DNA of 64,000 nt from Trogon surrucura (Eukaryota > Chordata > Aves > Trogoniformes > Trogonidae), in contig CM036617.1 of assembly GCA_020746105.1 (NCBI GenBank), positions 172,264,412-172,328,411 of the forward strand. Direction: 5' to 3'. Both the position numbers and the translations under genes were made by a program. Of the stretch, positions 12,818 through 24,648 are shown one piece after another. Position 1 is the stretch's first letter, and each line of letters begins with the position of its first letter. The notes under the pieces are model-generated. The model did not search any database and was not told where the DNA came from. It saw only the letters and a program-made list of their open reading frames with translations.

Positions 12818-12985
12818 TACTATATACGCTCTCTCCATATACATATATTATAGAGACCACAAGAGAGTGAGCATATGAATATATACATGCATATGCATAA
12901 TATGAATATACATATATACATAATGTATGTACACACAGATATATATGTACACAAATACATACATGAATATATACACACATATTTC
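12818..12985. repeat. TA/CA-rich degenerate repeat
   Basis: An imperfect array of ATATAC, ATACAT and ACACAT-type units extends over roughly 170 bases and is interrupted by non-repeat bases. It looks like a decayed dinucleotide microsatellite. The minus-strand frame across it (rich in Tyr, Ile, Cys, Val) is simply the translation of this repeat. Confidence 0.8.
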
Positions 12986-15900
12986 GCTCAGTTCTAATCG
13001 CAATATGGTTCACTGATTTTGGTAAATACAGCTATTATTGCTCTGTAATGAAAACACCTCTGTGTGACTGAATAGAAGGCAATATCGAATATCGCCAACT
13101 TGTCTTTACTGTACTGCAGGTGTTAATGCACGTAGAAGTGTTACACTTCCATGATTAAATTTTCCTTCAGGAAAATAAGAAAGTATTTGTTCTTCATTAG
13201 CATTTTTGCTAGATGGGATCCTACAATCAGTCTCAGGAACAAATGAAGCATTTTCACTCATCACTGCAGATGCCGTGTATTTGTGAAATAGGCTTTTAAG
13301 AAATGCAAATTAAGCAAAAGCTATGAAAAAGCAAGCAGATGGGAAAAAAAAATTCCAAACTACCAATAAGAGTGCACCTCATCTTTGGCAGAGCGATCTC
13401 CTGGAAAAACGTGTGGTTCAGGGCTTGAAGTCACCAACCTGACTGCCCTTGGATGACAGCACCAAAGAATCTCTGCTGCTGAATGCCTGTGAATTTTCAG
13501 TAATCTGCATGAAACAGGATACTGCTTTCAAATGCTTTTTGGTGGCCCAAAGCTCCCATCACAGATTCACACCACTTACCTCTCTTGCAACCTCGGCAGA
13601 GAGGGAAATTTGTGATGTGATAAAAACTGACCAGCTCCTTTAGTCCCCAGGATTGTTCACCAGTTTGCATCGTAAGGGTAGTCTGGTACATTTTTTATAG
13701 CAAAGTTTCTCTTCAGACATAATACACTCAGGCTGAGAGGCTGTTAATCCATCCACTGTCATGAGCACTGTGTTTGTTCAATTATGTTCCCAGGCAAATA
13801 ACAATCTCAGACGGCTGGGTCCTTATTCTCTCCTCTCTTCCCCCCTCCCATTTATTAACAATGGAAAGGCCTTTAAATGTGGTGAGATATCTTCAAAGAG
13901 CAATTTACTGTAAAAATCATCTGGCTTCATCCTGGATAACATGTCACTCAGAGTACTAAGGAAAGGCTGAGTGTGGAATCAAAGTTGGGGAGAGTCACAA
14001 AATACAATTTTCTGGGAAGTGTTAATGTTTCAGTAGATGCTTTACCGCTCATCAGAAATTTCCATAAGAATATGAAGTTCAAAAATAAATACTCACTAAG
14101 GATTACTAAAGCATTTATTTTCCAGGAAAAAGCAGTCTCTTTTATTTATGTAGTACATGATATATTGTGGTATATTGTATAGAGGATGATATATTAATAT
14201 GACTGAAGTCTAAACAAAAGGAGTTAGAAGTGAAAATAAAATATTTTAATGTTACCAGAACAGCTCCTTGGAAAGATTTACCCCAGAGGATTTCATTAGA
14301 ACTCATTTATTCCCTCAAAATATTTCCATTTCAATGAAATTGTGTTTTGTGATGGAAACACTTTTCCTCATTTTTTCAATCATTTCTCTTCAGTATGTTG
14401 TTAAACTTGAAAGCACATTGCTCAAACTTTTCTTCCTGGAGGAAAATACTCAAGTCCCAGACACGTTTAACTTGGTCAAACTCAGAGACACTTATAATAT
14501 TTCTTAGCACATTGTTCCATGTCAGAACACTACTGAATTGAATATTTTTTAAGCCATTACCAAAGAATTTCTATTTAATAAAACTCCACTCATAACTTTA
14601 AGCACTAAATTTTCTGTCTCAATTTTATGTAAGTTTCACATAAATAAATTCTGAATTCCTTAAAAAACTACACTGATTCTGAGTCCAAGCTACTTTTTCT
14701 GTTTCCTGCCATAGATATATATTGTTACACAGAAATTTAGTGCTGTTTTGCTAAACGTTTCCTTTCATCACCCTCCATGAAATATTGATAATATGCCCTG
14801 AAGAGGTCAGACCTTGTTCCTATGCAGTATTTTTTTTTTCTTTGAAGCTGCCATAAAATTCTTTGTTCTTAATTTATTATCTCATTGGTAATATCCTGGG
14901 CCAGCTACTCATTTTTTATGCATGCATATTGTTTTCTTTCAGTAGGCACAGTTCAGCTTTCCTGCAAGGGCCAGTCCATGGCAGACAGACAAGGGAGGAG
15001 AAGCCATCTGAAGAAGTTATTGACTCGTTTTCTTCCCTCATCCGAGCTGGTTGTTCCTGTCACCACCTGTAAATGATTCTATGATTCACAGTTGTTTTTT
15101 TCCACTGGATCAGTGGTACCTGTGGCACTGCACCAACCATGGGATCACTGAAATGAAGGGTTATTTTGGGGAGGGTTGTTCTTTTAACTATTTCCATGAC
15201 ATGCAGTATGGCCCCATAAACTAGTCCTTCTGCAGTACTGAGGGAATGAGGGAGAGGACTCAGCAGCAGGACAGACGGGAGATGAAGGAAACTTCATAAG
15301 TCAAATTTGCTGCCAAAACCCAGCTGCCCCTGAACTATGGCTTCGGGTAACTTTGCTAATGTTATGGTAATTGATGGTTTGGAAGAATAAGGGCTACATG
15401 TCAGCTATTAAGTTTTTAGTTTTGTGCTTACCCAGCGTTAAATAAAATAATACAAGGTGAACAAACCAACCAACCCTGAATCCTTTGCCCAGAGCTGATT
15501 AAAATCAAACATTTTACTGGTGCAAGTCAAGGGCATCACAGGACCTGTTGGAGGAAGTAGAATGGTCTGGAGAAAGGGGGAATGCAATGGAAAAAGAAGT
15601 AGGTGACCAATGGAGACATCAGAGCCCTCCTGAGGCTGACATGAGATTCCCTGTTAGCTTCAAGAGGATAGAGACATCACACTGAGCTCTGCTCCTTGCT
15701 CTGAAAGAGAACTTAATTATGCTGAATGTGTCTTCATTTACAACTTTCCCAAGTAATTCCCTACATGCTTTCAGCAATTTAAAGAGAGAATAAGCATGTG
15801 GATACAACTCCTTAGTGACCACAAAGAGCTGCATAACACAGCTGAGGTGACTGGCTTTTTGCCACCTTTTATGCTCATCCAGCCTCCAGGCTAATATGTC

Positions 15901-17548
15901 TGTGAAATGCTCGTCTGTCTTTTGTCAGACAAAAAGTATTTTATCCATTACAAGGTGGCTCTGGGTTGGACTTTATAATAGATAAGAAAATTAATTAACT
16001 ACCAGAGCAAAACTTTATGGTTGTTTAAGGACTAGTCATCACGTATCACATAGAAAGAAAGAAATGAGAGTTTTCAAAGAGAAAAGCAGGGGGAAAAATG
16101 GGTGGATACTGAAACCAGGTGAAATCAAAGCACAAATTAGTTACAAATAATTAACAGATCAGCACATCAAATATCTTATATTGTGAATTTGATTTCTACT
16201 GGCCTCTAGTCCTCTGCACTTTGGAAACATTTGTAAATAGAAAACTGGGAAAAAGTGATGTGGAAACATCAAAACTTGGAACTTTAACATAATGAATTTC
16301 AATTTAGAAGACTTCAGAAAAAAACACAGAAGAAAATCAGGACAAAAAAAAAAAAAACCACAACCCAAAGCGCTAAACAACATTTTCACAAAGCTAATTT
16401 TGTGACAAAATAGTCTGAAATGGCATGCCAGAATCTGTTTGCCTGTCAGCTCTGCTGCTATGTAACTTACAAAGATGCTATTAGCATTCTAGCACCTCAT
16501 CCTAGCACTTACTTTCATACAAAATTAGCCCTGCTTACAAGACATACACACAGGTCTTTTTGTGACATAGCAACGCTGATTTCAAAACTGGAATCCACAG
16601 TAACCCAATAAAACTGAGGGCTGTAAATTAGCTGGGCATAATGTAGTCTTTGCAATTCTCCACAGTCCTTGAATAAATACAAAAATAAATGAGGAAGAAA
16701 TGTGAGTGAAAAGAAACAGCCTTTTCTTCAGATGGTCTGCATTTCTAATTGAAAATTTTGGCTGGCATTAGTTGGCGGGAGCATGGAACACACAGCGTGA
16801 AAGGTCAATAAATGAGTCTAATACATGGAAAAACTGCCTTACTGGAGAAGTTGATGGACACCATCCATTTTAGAGTTACATATCCTGCTTATTTACCCAT
16901 TTCAAAGCCCTTTCTAAGACTTTAGTGATACCAGTCCATCACATTGACTGACAAAGACGTAATCAGTTCAGGTTCCAACTTAGGAGATATAGGGGAAAAT
17001 TTTTTTAGTATTTAATATCTAACCAGTTCATATAGCTAGTAGAAAACCCGTATTTGTGAAAGAATAGTGCTGAAGAGAAAGCACACATTTAATTTTTCAA
17101 AACTAATAGCTTGTGCCAAGGGTATCTTAATGGTTTGGAAAACACTGGCGGTGTAAAAGAAGAAACAAATTAAAAAGAAGCCTTACAAAACATACCTGAA
17201 TCATGGTGACACTTCAAATTCATCTAGTTCTGTTTTAACAATTCCCAATAATTGTATTTTAGACTATTTTGCGTTTAGCCTCAGGGGAATTCTCTGCTGA
17301 CTTCTAAAATACAAACCAAATATATTTATTTAGATAGTGAGTCCTCCAGGGGCCAAACCTGTCTCTTATCATGTGTTTTTTACTAGGTCTGGCACAGTGG
17401 GTTTTGTCGTGATGGTGTTGTAATACAAACAAGTAACATATTTGAAAGCCAGAAGGTGCACTGTGATCACCCACCTTGAACTCTAAAACAAAATGCCAGG
17501 GGTTTAGGAGGATACAGGTCTTGCTTGCTTAGGAAACAACTGTGAATT
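12986..17548. other. Unassigned non-coding DNA
   Basis: These 4.6 kb show no recognisable transposon or gene. An A-run of 14 lies at 16344-16357. The minus-strand frame at 15619-15834 (71 codons) has a protein-like composition but resembles no family I know and has no splice context, so I do not call it a gene. Confidence 0.4.
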
Positions 17549-17990
17549 ACAAAGATGGTGAAGGGAGTGGAGCATCTCCCTTATGAGGAAAGGCTGAAGG
17601 AGCTGGGTCTCTTTAGCTTGGAGAAGAGCAGGCTGAGGGGTGACCTCATTAATGTTTATAAATATGTCAAGGGGGAGTGTCAGGAGGATGGAGCCAGGCT
17701 CTTTTCAGCGGCGTCCACTGACAAGACAAGGGGCAATGGGTGGAAGCTGGAACACAGGAGGTTCCAGAAAAATATGAGGAAAAACTTTTTTACTGTGAGG
17801 GTGACCGAGCACTGGAACAGGCTGCCCAGGGAGGTTGTGGAATCTCCTTCTCTTGAGACATTCAAAACCCGCCTGGACGCGTTCCTGTGCGCTCTACTGT
17901 AGGTGATCCTGCTCTGGCAGGGGGGTTGGACTAGATGATCTTTAAGGTCCCTTCCAACCTTTAACATTCTGTGATTCTGTGATTCTGTGA
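17549..17990 (+). mobile_element. Young CR1 LINE 3' fragment (copy 1)
   Basis: The last 440 bases of a CR1 element lie in sense orientation. They comprise the ORF2 C-terminus, an in-frame stop after the 'DAFLCALL' end, a short 3' UTR (GGTTGGACTAGATGATCTTT) and three clean ATTCTGTG octamers ending at 17990. The open frame and perfect tail suggest a recent insertion. Over the shared 375 bases it differs from the copy at 24649-25024 at only two positions that I could find. Confidence 0.95.
17555..17902 (+). pseudogene. CR1 ORF2 C-terminal end, uninterrupted
   Basis: This 115-codon frame encodes the extreme C-terminus of the CR1 ORF2 protein, beginning at the conserved '[21 protein letters not shown]' region. 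It continues through '[20 protein letters not shown]' to the natural stop. RT catalytic motifs and the endonuclease lie upstream in a full element and are missing here, so no activity is expected. The methionine at its start is an internal residue of ORF2, not a real initiation site. Confidence 0.9.
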
Positions 17991-18544
17991 AACAGTCATT
18001 TGTCACTAACGAGGAGAATATGAATCCTTTTGCATTCTTTCCACAACCCCAAGCCACCCACTAATTATAACAATAATGAATAGTACCAGAAGCAAGTGAA
18101 ATACATTTTATTTCCTTTTATTTCATTCTTCTCAGAAACTCAGCAGTGGCTAGGTATGAAATCTGGTGGTTACATTAAACTGCATTTTCAATAGTGTTTA
18201 AATTAAAAATACGCACCCAGATGCCAAGTGAAAGTCTATATTTGATGGGTTGGATGATAAAATGGAAGAAACCCCAACTCATGGATTTAGGAAGCCAAGG
18301 TCTTTTGGCATGACCAAGGCTTGCTTTCAATAATAAGGTAAATCTTTTAGATAACCTTTTGCTTTCATTATCTGTACACAGCTTTGGCCTTTTTTTTTTT
18401 TTATTACCTTCAGCATCTATTACCATCAGATCTCAAGGACCACAGCTTCAGATTAGCCAGAAGCCCCGAAGTTACTGAAGTGCACTGGAGGATTTTAGAG
18501 CAAGGGATCAGCACCTATATTGTGGTTTTCATTAGGCAATACCT

Positions 18545-18572
18545 AATAAAATAAATAAATAAATAAATAAAC
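18545..18572. repeat. (AAAT)n microsatellite
   Basis: A run of about six to seven tetranucleotide AAAT units is uninterrupted in its central part. It may be a remnant of an A-rich tail, but no retroposon body is recognised beside it. Confidence 0.9.
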
Positions 18573-18775
18573 CGAAATTGCAAACTCAATGTCTATAACA
18601 TCTTTTTCCTGACATACCTTCCAAGTTCATTCAAAGACATTTCACTAGTCCCTGATCTTTCAGTGATATAAATCATTGCAGTTTCACTGATGTTAAAGAC
18701 AGAACCTTGATTTAACAGCAGTTGAGATTCATGTCCATGCTCTTTATATTACAGAGGCTATATTTACATTTGCAA

Positions 18776-18811
18776 GTACTATGGAGTAGTACTATGGAGT
18801 ACTATGGAGTA
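18776..18811. repeat. Short tandem repeat of TACTATGGAG
   Basis: Three copies of a TACTATGGAG-like unit follow each other with spacing of 13 and then 10 bases, the first gap carrying an extra TAG. This is a small local duplication with no evident function. Confidence 0.85.
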
Positions 18812-20589
18812 GGGGGAGCGTGGATCTCAACCTACAGAGTGAAACAGAGATAAAGAGGAACCAATGTTCATGCTGTGTGTGATACAGTGATTTTACTTTG
18901 GTTAGTTTTTCCCATAGAGCAGAGGTGCTGCTGGAGGATTGGCATACAGAGTGCTGGGTACTTTCAGTTTAGTTTTGTCCTAAAAGGTTCCAGTTCAAGT
19001 GCTCCAATACTACACCAATATGCAGACCAAAGCATGTTCAGGTGGGATCATTGGGGAATCTGTTTCAAAAGATATGAACAGACATGAATCAATAGCATGA
19101 ATGAATACAGTAAATCTAGGACATTCTCTTCGAACACATAAATTTGCCTTAATTTTGAAACATGCCCCTTCAGGACTGCACCAACTATGTGCGTTATTAC
19201 AAACTTCAATATTATTCAGAAGACCATTTTTGACCTACAGCCATATGAACGCAATCTGCTTTCAGCAGCATTCTGAGAGTTTTTGAGGCAAACATTTGTT
19301 CATCTGTAAAACTCCAACTTTCATATTCTCCGAGGATGGACAACATGGAATACAAAAATGTGTGGTCTCACTAGCTATTTCTTACTAGGGGCACAGGGCA
19401 CAGCTTCAGTTTCAGGTTCAGGGTACCTGCTTAGATGCCCTGAATTAGGTTGAGAGTACTGCCAATGCCCTTAACAACAATAAATTCTCCTAGTAAATAC
19501 CATTTCACTGGGCTAAAGTCCTACTGTAAGTAGAACGGATGTCTTTAGACTGCTGTTGAATTAACCAAACTAAGTTCAGGTTCTCTTTAGCTTTAAGTTT
19601 AGTGTATAACAAAGGCAGACTGCTTTGCCAAAACTAGGCTTCCAAAATGTGTGGACTTAGCATGTGCCAGACATCTTCTAGCATTACATTTTCATAGATA
19701 ACCCAGACAAGGCAAAAAAAGATGGACAAAAAGCCAAACAGTGAGGAATAAACCAAAGACATTTTGAGGAAGCAGATGTTTATGATTTTATAAAATATCC
19801 TGTTCAAAAAAAAAAGTCCTTTCTAAGACTTCGCTCTAAGCTTGGCAAAAGTATGTCTATTGGGTTTATTTCTATTGCTGCAGCATCTGGGAGGTGTCAC
19901 TGTTGTGTTAATAAAACCACAACTCTAAAGCACGTTTGCTTTGGTTGAACATATTTTATCCTGTAGGTTAGGGAAATTTACTGCTAAGCTTCACACATCT
20001 CTCAGCTGTCCTAGCAAAGTTTAGCTTTATGATTCAGCATACAAAATGGAAGGCTGAGAAAATATATTATGGACAAAGGACTGAGATCCAGAACAGTATC
20101 CTAAAGACAAGAAAATAATTTTGTCAGAATATAAGAAGTGTGTTTTTTATTGTAAATATTTTCCAGAGCATTCTTCATTTAAGGAATGTGTTTAAATGTC
20201 ACAGGGGAAGTTGAAAGTACCAATGCTTCTGAGCAATACTTATTTAAGCCTCAGACTGACGTGGAGCATTACCTGTTATTTCTACTTCAAGTCCATTGAA
20301 GCACAACAGGAAGAATTGTAGAGACTTTGTATCAGATATCAAATGAGAAAAAAAAAGACAAGCCCTTGTCACAAAGGTTGTAGCACCCAGGTATATACGG
20401 AGAAAAGAGTAAAACAATCCCATCTTTTCAGGTGAGGGACAGAAGCAAAGGACAATATACTTACAGGTACACAAATGTCTGAGAGATTTCATTTTAGTTG
20501 CAGGAAACATATGGGTGATATATAATTTTTAAATACAGACAGCTTCCATTTTCTATTCTACCTTCTTAACAAGCAGGTCTGAGATGCAT

Positions 20590-21612
20590 CCTGATCCTTC
20601 CCTCACTGCTGGCAAAAGGGGCAAGCAGGAATATGTTGCGGGAGTATTGTGATATTTATGACGGCAGGGGCATAGCGGTGCTGGTGGGAAAGAATTTTTC
20701 AAGTTTGAAGTCTTTTAAAGCTCCTGGGGTGGCACTACGGGATACTTAAACACCTGTGAGGAGGAGCTCCCTCAGGCTAGCATGTTGAGGAGGAGGCTGT
20801 CTCTAAAGCCACCTACCCAGCAGGCAACTTCACAGAGCTAGAGAGTAGGAAACCTCGTGCACAGAGGTAAGTCTCACCCTCAGTCTCAGATGCCCCAACC
20901 CTTCCACACCCATGTAGTTCTACTATGACCACTGTCAACTCTTGAAATTTTGGGGAGATGTTTCTGGATGACAGTGAGTTGTGGTGGGAGACATGCTCTA
21001 CTCCTTCTCTTTGAAGCCAGGTCCCTGTGCAGCAAAATGTCCAAGATTTATATGGAGAGAAGAGAGGGTGCAGCTCACCAGCTTGGTGTAGTGGGCACTT
21101 GGATCAGAGAAGATGCCTTGACTTCCGATCTCAGCTTCAAGAAGACATTCAGCATTTGCTGAAGTTGGTGGCACAACTGCATGTTTTTCAAGGAACCCTG
21201 TCCTGCTGTGTTTGTTTTCAGCATGCTGAATGGACCTGCCAGGTGAAACAAGCCCAGGAACAGCCATGCCCAGGTGTGCAGAGGTGCTGAACTGTTCAGA
21301 AGCCAGAATCAGCTCTGAGTATGGGTGCTCCTCTGTTCTTGGAGGTCTTCACATTACGAAAAGAGGAGGCTCTGGCAAGCTCCGGCACATCTAGGTTTAG
21401 GCAGCAATTGTGACGCTTATTATCAAGGCGATGATTTTGTTCTGTAGTCCATTTGTTTTAGGCACTGAAGTTCTTCATTAAAGTTGGTCCCAAGCAGCTT
21501 GATGAGGTTGTGAAGCAGCAGTTTATAAGGACGACAGATCTTCTTTGTGCTATTCACAGCACTGGATGCGGTCATGGATATGTAGTCCATAAAACTGCAG
21601 TGACCTGCGAGG
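20590..21612. other. GC-richer unclassified block
   Basis: About 1 kb is clearly less AT-rich than the flanks and is bounded on the right by the CR1 tail at 21613. A strong splice-donor-like sequence, CAGAG followed by GTAAGT, lies at 20862-20872. Overlapping frames of 70-89 codons exist on both strands around 20950-21290, none of which I recognise. It could be an old retroelement interior, a non-coding RNA exon or just unique DNA; the sequence alone does not decide. Confidence 0.3.
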
Positions 21613-22688
21613 AATCATAGAATTATAGAATACAAGGGATTGGAAGGGACCTTGAAAGATCATCAAGTCCAATCCCCCTGCCAGAGCAGGAATGCCTAGA
21701 TAATGCTACATAGGAACATGTCCAGGCAGGTCTTGAATGTCTCCAGAGAAGGAGACTCCATGACCTCTCTGGGCAGCCTGTTCCAGTGTTCTGTCACCCT
21801 CACTGAGAAGAAGTTTCTTCTCGAGTTTAAGCGGAACCTCTTATGTTCCAGTTTCAGCCCATTACCCCTTGTCCTATCAGTGGTTGTCACCAAGAAGAGC
21901 CTGGCTCCATCCTCGTGACACTCACCCTTGATATATTTGTAAACATTAATGAGGTCACCCCTCAGTCTCCTCTTCTCCAAACTAAAGAGCCCCAGCTCTC
22001 TCAGTCTTTTCTCATAAGGGAGATGCTCCACTCCCTTAATCATCCTAGTTGCCCTGTGCTGGACTCTCTCCAGCAGTTCCCTGTCTTTCTTGAACTGAGG
22101 GGCCCAGAACCGGACACAGTATTCCAGATGGGGTCTCACCAGGGCAGAGTAGAGGGGAAGGAGAACCTCTCTCAACCTACTAACCACCCCCCTTCTAATA
22201 CACCCCAGGATGCCATTGGCCTTCCTGGCCACAAGGGCACAGTGCTGGCTCATGGTCATCCTGCTGTCCACCAAGACTCCCAGGTCCCTTTCCCCTACAC
22301 TGCTCTCTAATAAGTCATTCCTCAACTTATACTGGAACCCGAGGTTGTTCCTACCCAGATGCGAGACTCTACATTTACCCTTGTTATATTTCATTAAATT
22401 TTTCCCTGCCCAACGCTCCAGCCTGTCCAGGTCTCGCTGGATGGCAGCACAGCCTTCTGGTGTGTCAGCCACTCCTCCCAGCTTGGTGTCATCAGCAAAC
22501 TTGCTGATAGTACTCTCTAGTCCCTCATCCAAGTCATTGATGAATATATTGAATAATACTGGTCCCAGTATCGACCCTTGAGGGACTCCACTGGATACAG
22601 GTCTCCAACCAGACTCCGCCCCATTGACCACAACTCTTTGGCTTCTTCCCCGTAGCCAGTTCACAGTCCACCTCACTACCCGAGAGTC
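21613..22688 (-). mobile_element. CR1 LINE, 1.08 kb, antisense, frame preserved
   Basis: Reading on the minus strand, the element begins inside the reverse transcriptase near 22688 and ends with its octamer tail at 21613. The 3' UTR complement (GGATTGGAAGGGACC) and the tail are intact apart from small substitutions. It is 5'-truncated like almost all CR1 insertions. The preserved reading frame indicates a relatively young copy. The 3' part is nearly the same as the copy at 37321-37780. Confidence 0.95.
21696..22676 (-). pseudogene. CR1 reverse transcriptase, C-terminal 326 codons
   Basis: This is the longest open frame in the window. It encodes the second half of the CR1 RT domain plus the C-terminal region. 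SSGVPQGS lies at residues 28-35. The catalytic FADD motif is at residues 60-63 (22488-22499), followed by TKLGG. Then come the '[13 protein letters not shown]' and '[13 protein letters not shown]' regions and a C-terminus ending in 'DMFLCSII'. In a full CR1 this protein carries an N-terminal endonuclease and the first RT motifs, and performs target-primed reverse transcription of RNAs with the CR1 tail. Those parts are lacking, so the fragment is very unlikely to work. The first Met is internal to ORF2. Confidence 0.93.
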
Positions 22689-23431
22689 TAGAATCAGTTC
22701 TTTTACTCTTCAGATCCCACCATGGTGATACTGACTTCTGGGAATGGGAATTCCAAACCAGTGTACATTATTTTGTGCTTGCACAGGTCAGGAATCATCT
22801 TTGTCCAGCCTGCCTACATTATGCAATATTACAATACGGTGGATTTCAGTGAGATATGCCACTGTATCCTTTATTAAGGATGAATTTTGCCTTACACATT
22901 AATGCAAGCAACAAGCCATTTTGAAACATCAATGGATGGATTGTGGGAATGAATTTAAGTGCAGCTTTTTCAGGCTTGTGCTGGTGTTTGGTGCTGAAAA
23001 GAGCTTTTAGTGATGTCTGTGGGAAACTTCAAATAACAGCTTAAAGAATTTGCCTGACAATGAGCGTAGAGAAAATACCCTGGAATTACAAGATATTTTC
23101 CTTTCAAAATAATCACATGTTAATCGTATGTATTATAATGAGTAATATCACTTCACTCAAGGAAATTCAATTTCTCTTCTTCTAACACATGAATCTGGGC
23201 TCAAATTACAGGTGGGAAACACTATTTGCAGTTATATTTTTTCATTGCTTTTCAGTTGGAAATCTTTTTTTCTGCCTTGGTGGAATGAATAAGACAAATA
23301 TATATGTGGTCAAGAAACGTATGTTTTGCCTGTCACTCAGAGTGGAAAGAAAAAAGGAAGAAAATTAATTGGAAGGAAAAAATCCAGCAATTCCATTTCA
23401 AATCAATATATATTTCTTACATTTAAGCATG
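22689..23431. other. Unassigned AT-rich non-coding DNA
   Basis: No feature is recognised between the truncated 5' end of the CR1 and the 6-bp duplication that flanks the outer LTR. Confidence 0.45.
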
Positions 23432-23849
23432 GGATTCTGTAGGGGAATTTCTTGTGGAGTAGGGGCGCGGTGTCCCTTTAAAAGTGTGGACAACCCAGCT
23501 TGGGCCTTGTCCTGGGTTTAACTAAAAACCCAGTCCTGTTTAGTGATTTTTACTTTTCAGTTTAGTGTCTTCTAAAAGGTTGCACTTTCTGAAGTCAGTA
23601 GCATGTTTTTGCAGACAGTGTGTGCTACTGGCAGTGATAACACCTGATGTTTACAGTCACTGCCTGGGACAGGGATGTAGAAAGGCTCTTGCTTATACTT
23701 ATTCCTACAGTGACCAAGGCCACTGCTGGCTCTTGTGTGCCACGCTGGGCGTGCTGGGTAGTAAGAGGGGGGCACAAGGAAGTAAAAGGTTGCACCTCCG
23801 GGGGGTAATAGACAGGACAGGTGACCAACGAGAGTATTCCATCCCATAT

Positions 23850-23868
23850 ACGTCATATCTAGTATAAA
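23850..23868 (+). promoter_or_regulatory. LTR copy A promoter core
   Basis: ACGTCA at 23850-23855 (a CRE-like half site) lies just upstream of TATAAA at 23863-23868. The same pair occurs at the corresponding place in copy C (44142-44160). In the minus-strand copy B the TATA is kept (29661-29666), while the CpG in the CRE-like site has changed. This is the expected position of a retroviral U3 promoter; activity is not shown by sequence. Confidence 0.6.
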
Positions 23869-24162
23869 TTGAGTGATCACGAGAGTTTCGTCCTTTTTTC
23901 TTCGTTTCGCCTTTTCTGCAATGGCCGGTGTCCAGAGAGGACTCCATCTGACCTCCTGATTTTGATCCGGATCCTGAGTTCCCGAATCCAGCTCCCTGTA
24001 TCCAGCTCCCGCTGCCGCTGAGCCTGGGGCTTCCCCAGTGCCTCCTGCTCTGCAGCATCAGTGGGGATTTCTATCGGTGGAGGGAGTCGGGTTTGATATC
24101 GGGCTACTATCTATAGTTGTATATAGTTCTTTTATCTTTTTACCATTATTTCTATTATTTTC

Positions 24163-24168
24163 ATTAAA
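24163..24168 (+). terminator. LTR copy A polyadenylation signal ATTAAA
   Basis: ATTAAA lies about 295 bases downstream of the TATA box and is followed by T-rich and then G-rich sequence. This fits the R/U5 poly(A) signal of the LTR. Equivalent hexamers lie at 44487-44492 in copy C and, reversed, at 29343-29348 in copy B. Confidence 0.6.
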
Positions 24169-24648
24169 GCTGTTCTAGTTTTTTCTTCTCTCATCCGTAA
24201 ATCTCTCTGCCTCATTGCCTTTTCTCTTCCCATTTAGGGGGGGGGGGAAGAGGAGGTTAGAGACCGTCTGTCCGCGTTAGTGGCCGGCCCAGCCCTAACC
24301 CGCGACAGGCCTAAACAAAGACTCTGTCCTTGAAGCTGCCTTGGAACACAGGGAGGAGGAGGTTTTATCTGTTTTGTGAAGAGCCTTGCCGGGGGGAGAA
24401 GGGGGGGCGAGAGCCGCCTGCATTGGGCACTACCCAATAAAATGCTGGCGCGTGTAAACCTGTATCTGACCAACTCTGTTAAGGGGCAGGCGCGTGGACA
24501 CTGTTTAACTGTATAGATTGAGCTGTCCGGAGCAACAAAGGGGGAACTACTTGTAGTCATATCGGTGGGATTTGCCGTTGTCTTGACCGGCTCTCCGACG
24601 GGACCCTCTTCAGGATTCAGCTTATTTAGTTATCATTATCATTTAGTT

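Larger units (their letters stand above)
17991..20589. other. Unassigned non-coding DNA with small repeats
   Basis: Apart from the simple repeats listed separately at 18545 and 18776, I recognise nothing. A T-run lies at about 18391-18402. Confidence 0.45.
23503..24312 (+). mobile_element. Inner solo LTR, copy A (ERVL-like)
   Basis: The LTR spans 23508-24307 (800 bases), starting TGTCCTGGG and ending CCCGCGACA. It is flanked by a perfect 5-bp duplication GGCCT (23503-23507 and 24308-24312). Five-base duplications fit ERVL-type integration, although the class is inferred. Two further copies of the family lie at 29206-30020 and 43800-44631. A TATAAA box, a CRE-like ACGTCA and an ATTAAA signal mark U3 and R in plus orientation. 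A run of about 12 G lies near 24236-24247. Copy A lacks a short stretch near 23895 that is present in the other two. It is inserted within the outer LTR. Confidence 0.93.
23432..24618 (+). mobile_element. Outer solo LTR (ERVK-like), split by nested LTR
   Basis: A 6-bp direct repeat, GGATTC, flanks the element at 23432-23437 and 24613-24618. The LTR itself runs from TGTAGGGG at 23438 to CTCTTCA at 24612. Removing the inner LTR and its 5-bp duplication leaves a sequence of about 370 bases with TG...CA ends. An AATAAA polyadenylation signal lies at 24436-24441, which suggests plus orientation. Six-base duplications are typical of beta/alpha-type (ERVK) integrases, hence the class assignment. No retroviral genes remain; a solo LTR arises by recombination between the two LTRs of a provirus. 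Confidence 0.85.

Noticed and set aside
15070-15092. ATGATTCTATGATTCA as a CR1 tail
   Set aside because: The upstream sequence shows no CR1 3' UTR. It could be a chance match or an extreme truncation and cannot be supported.
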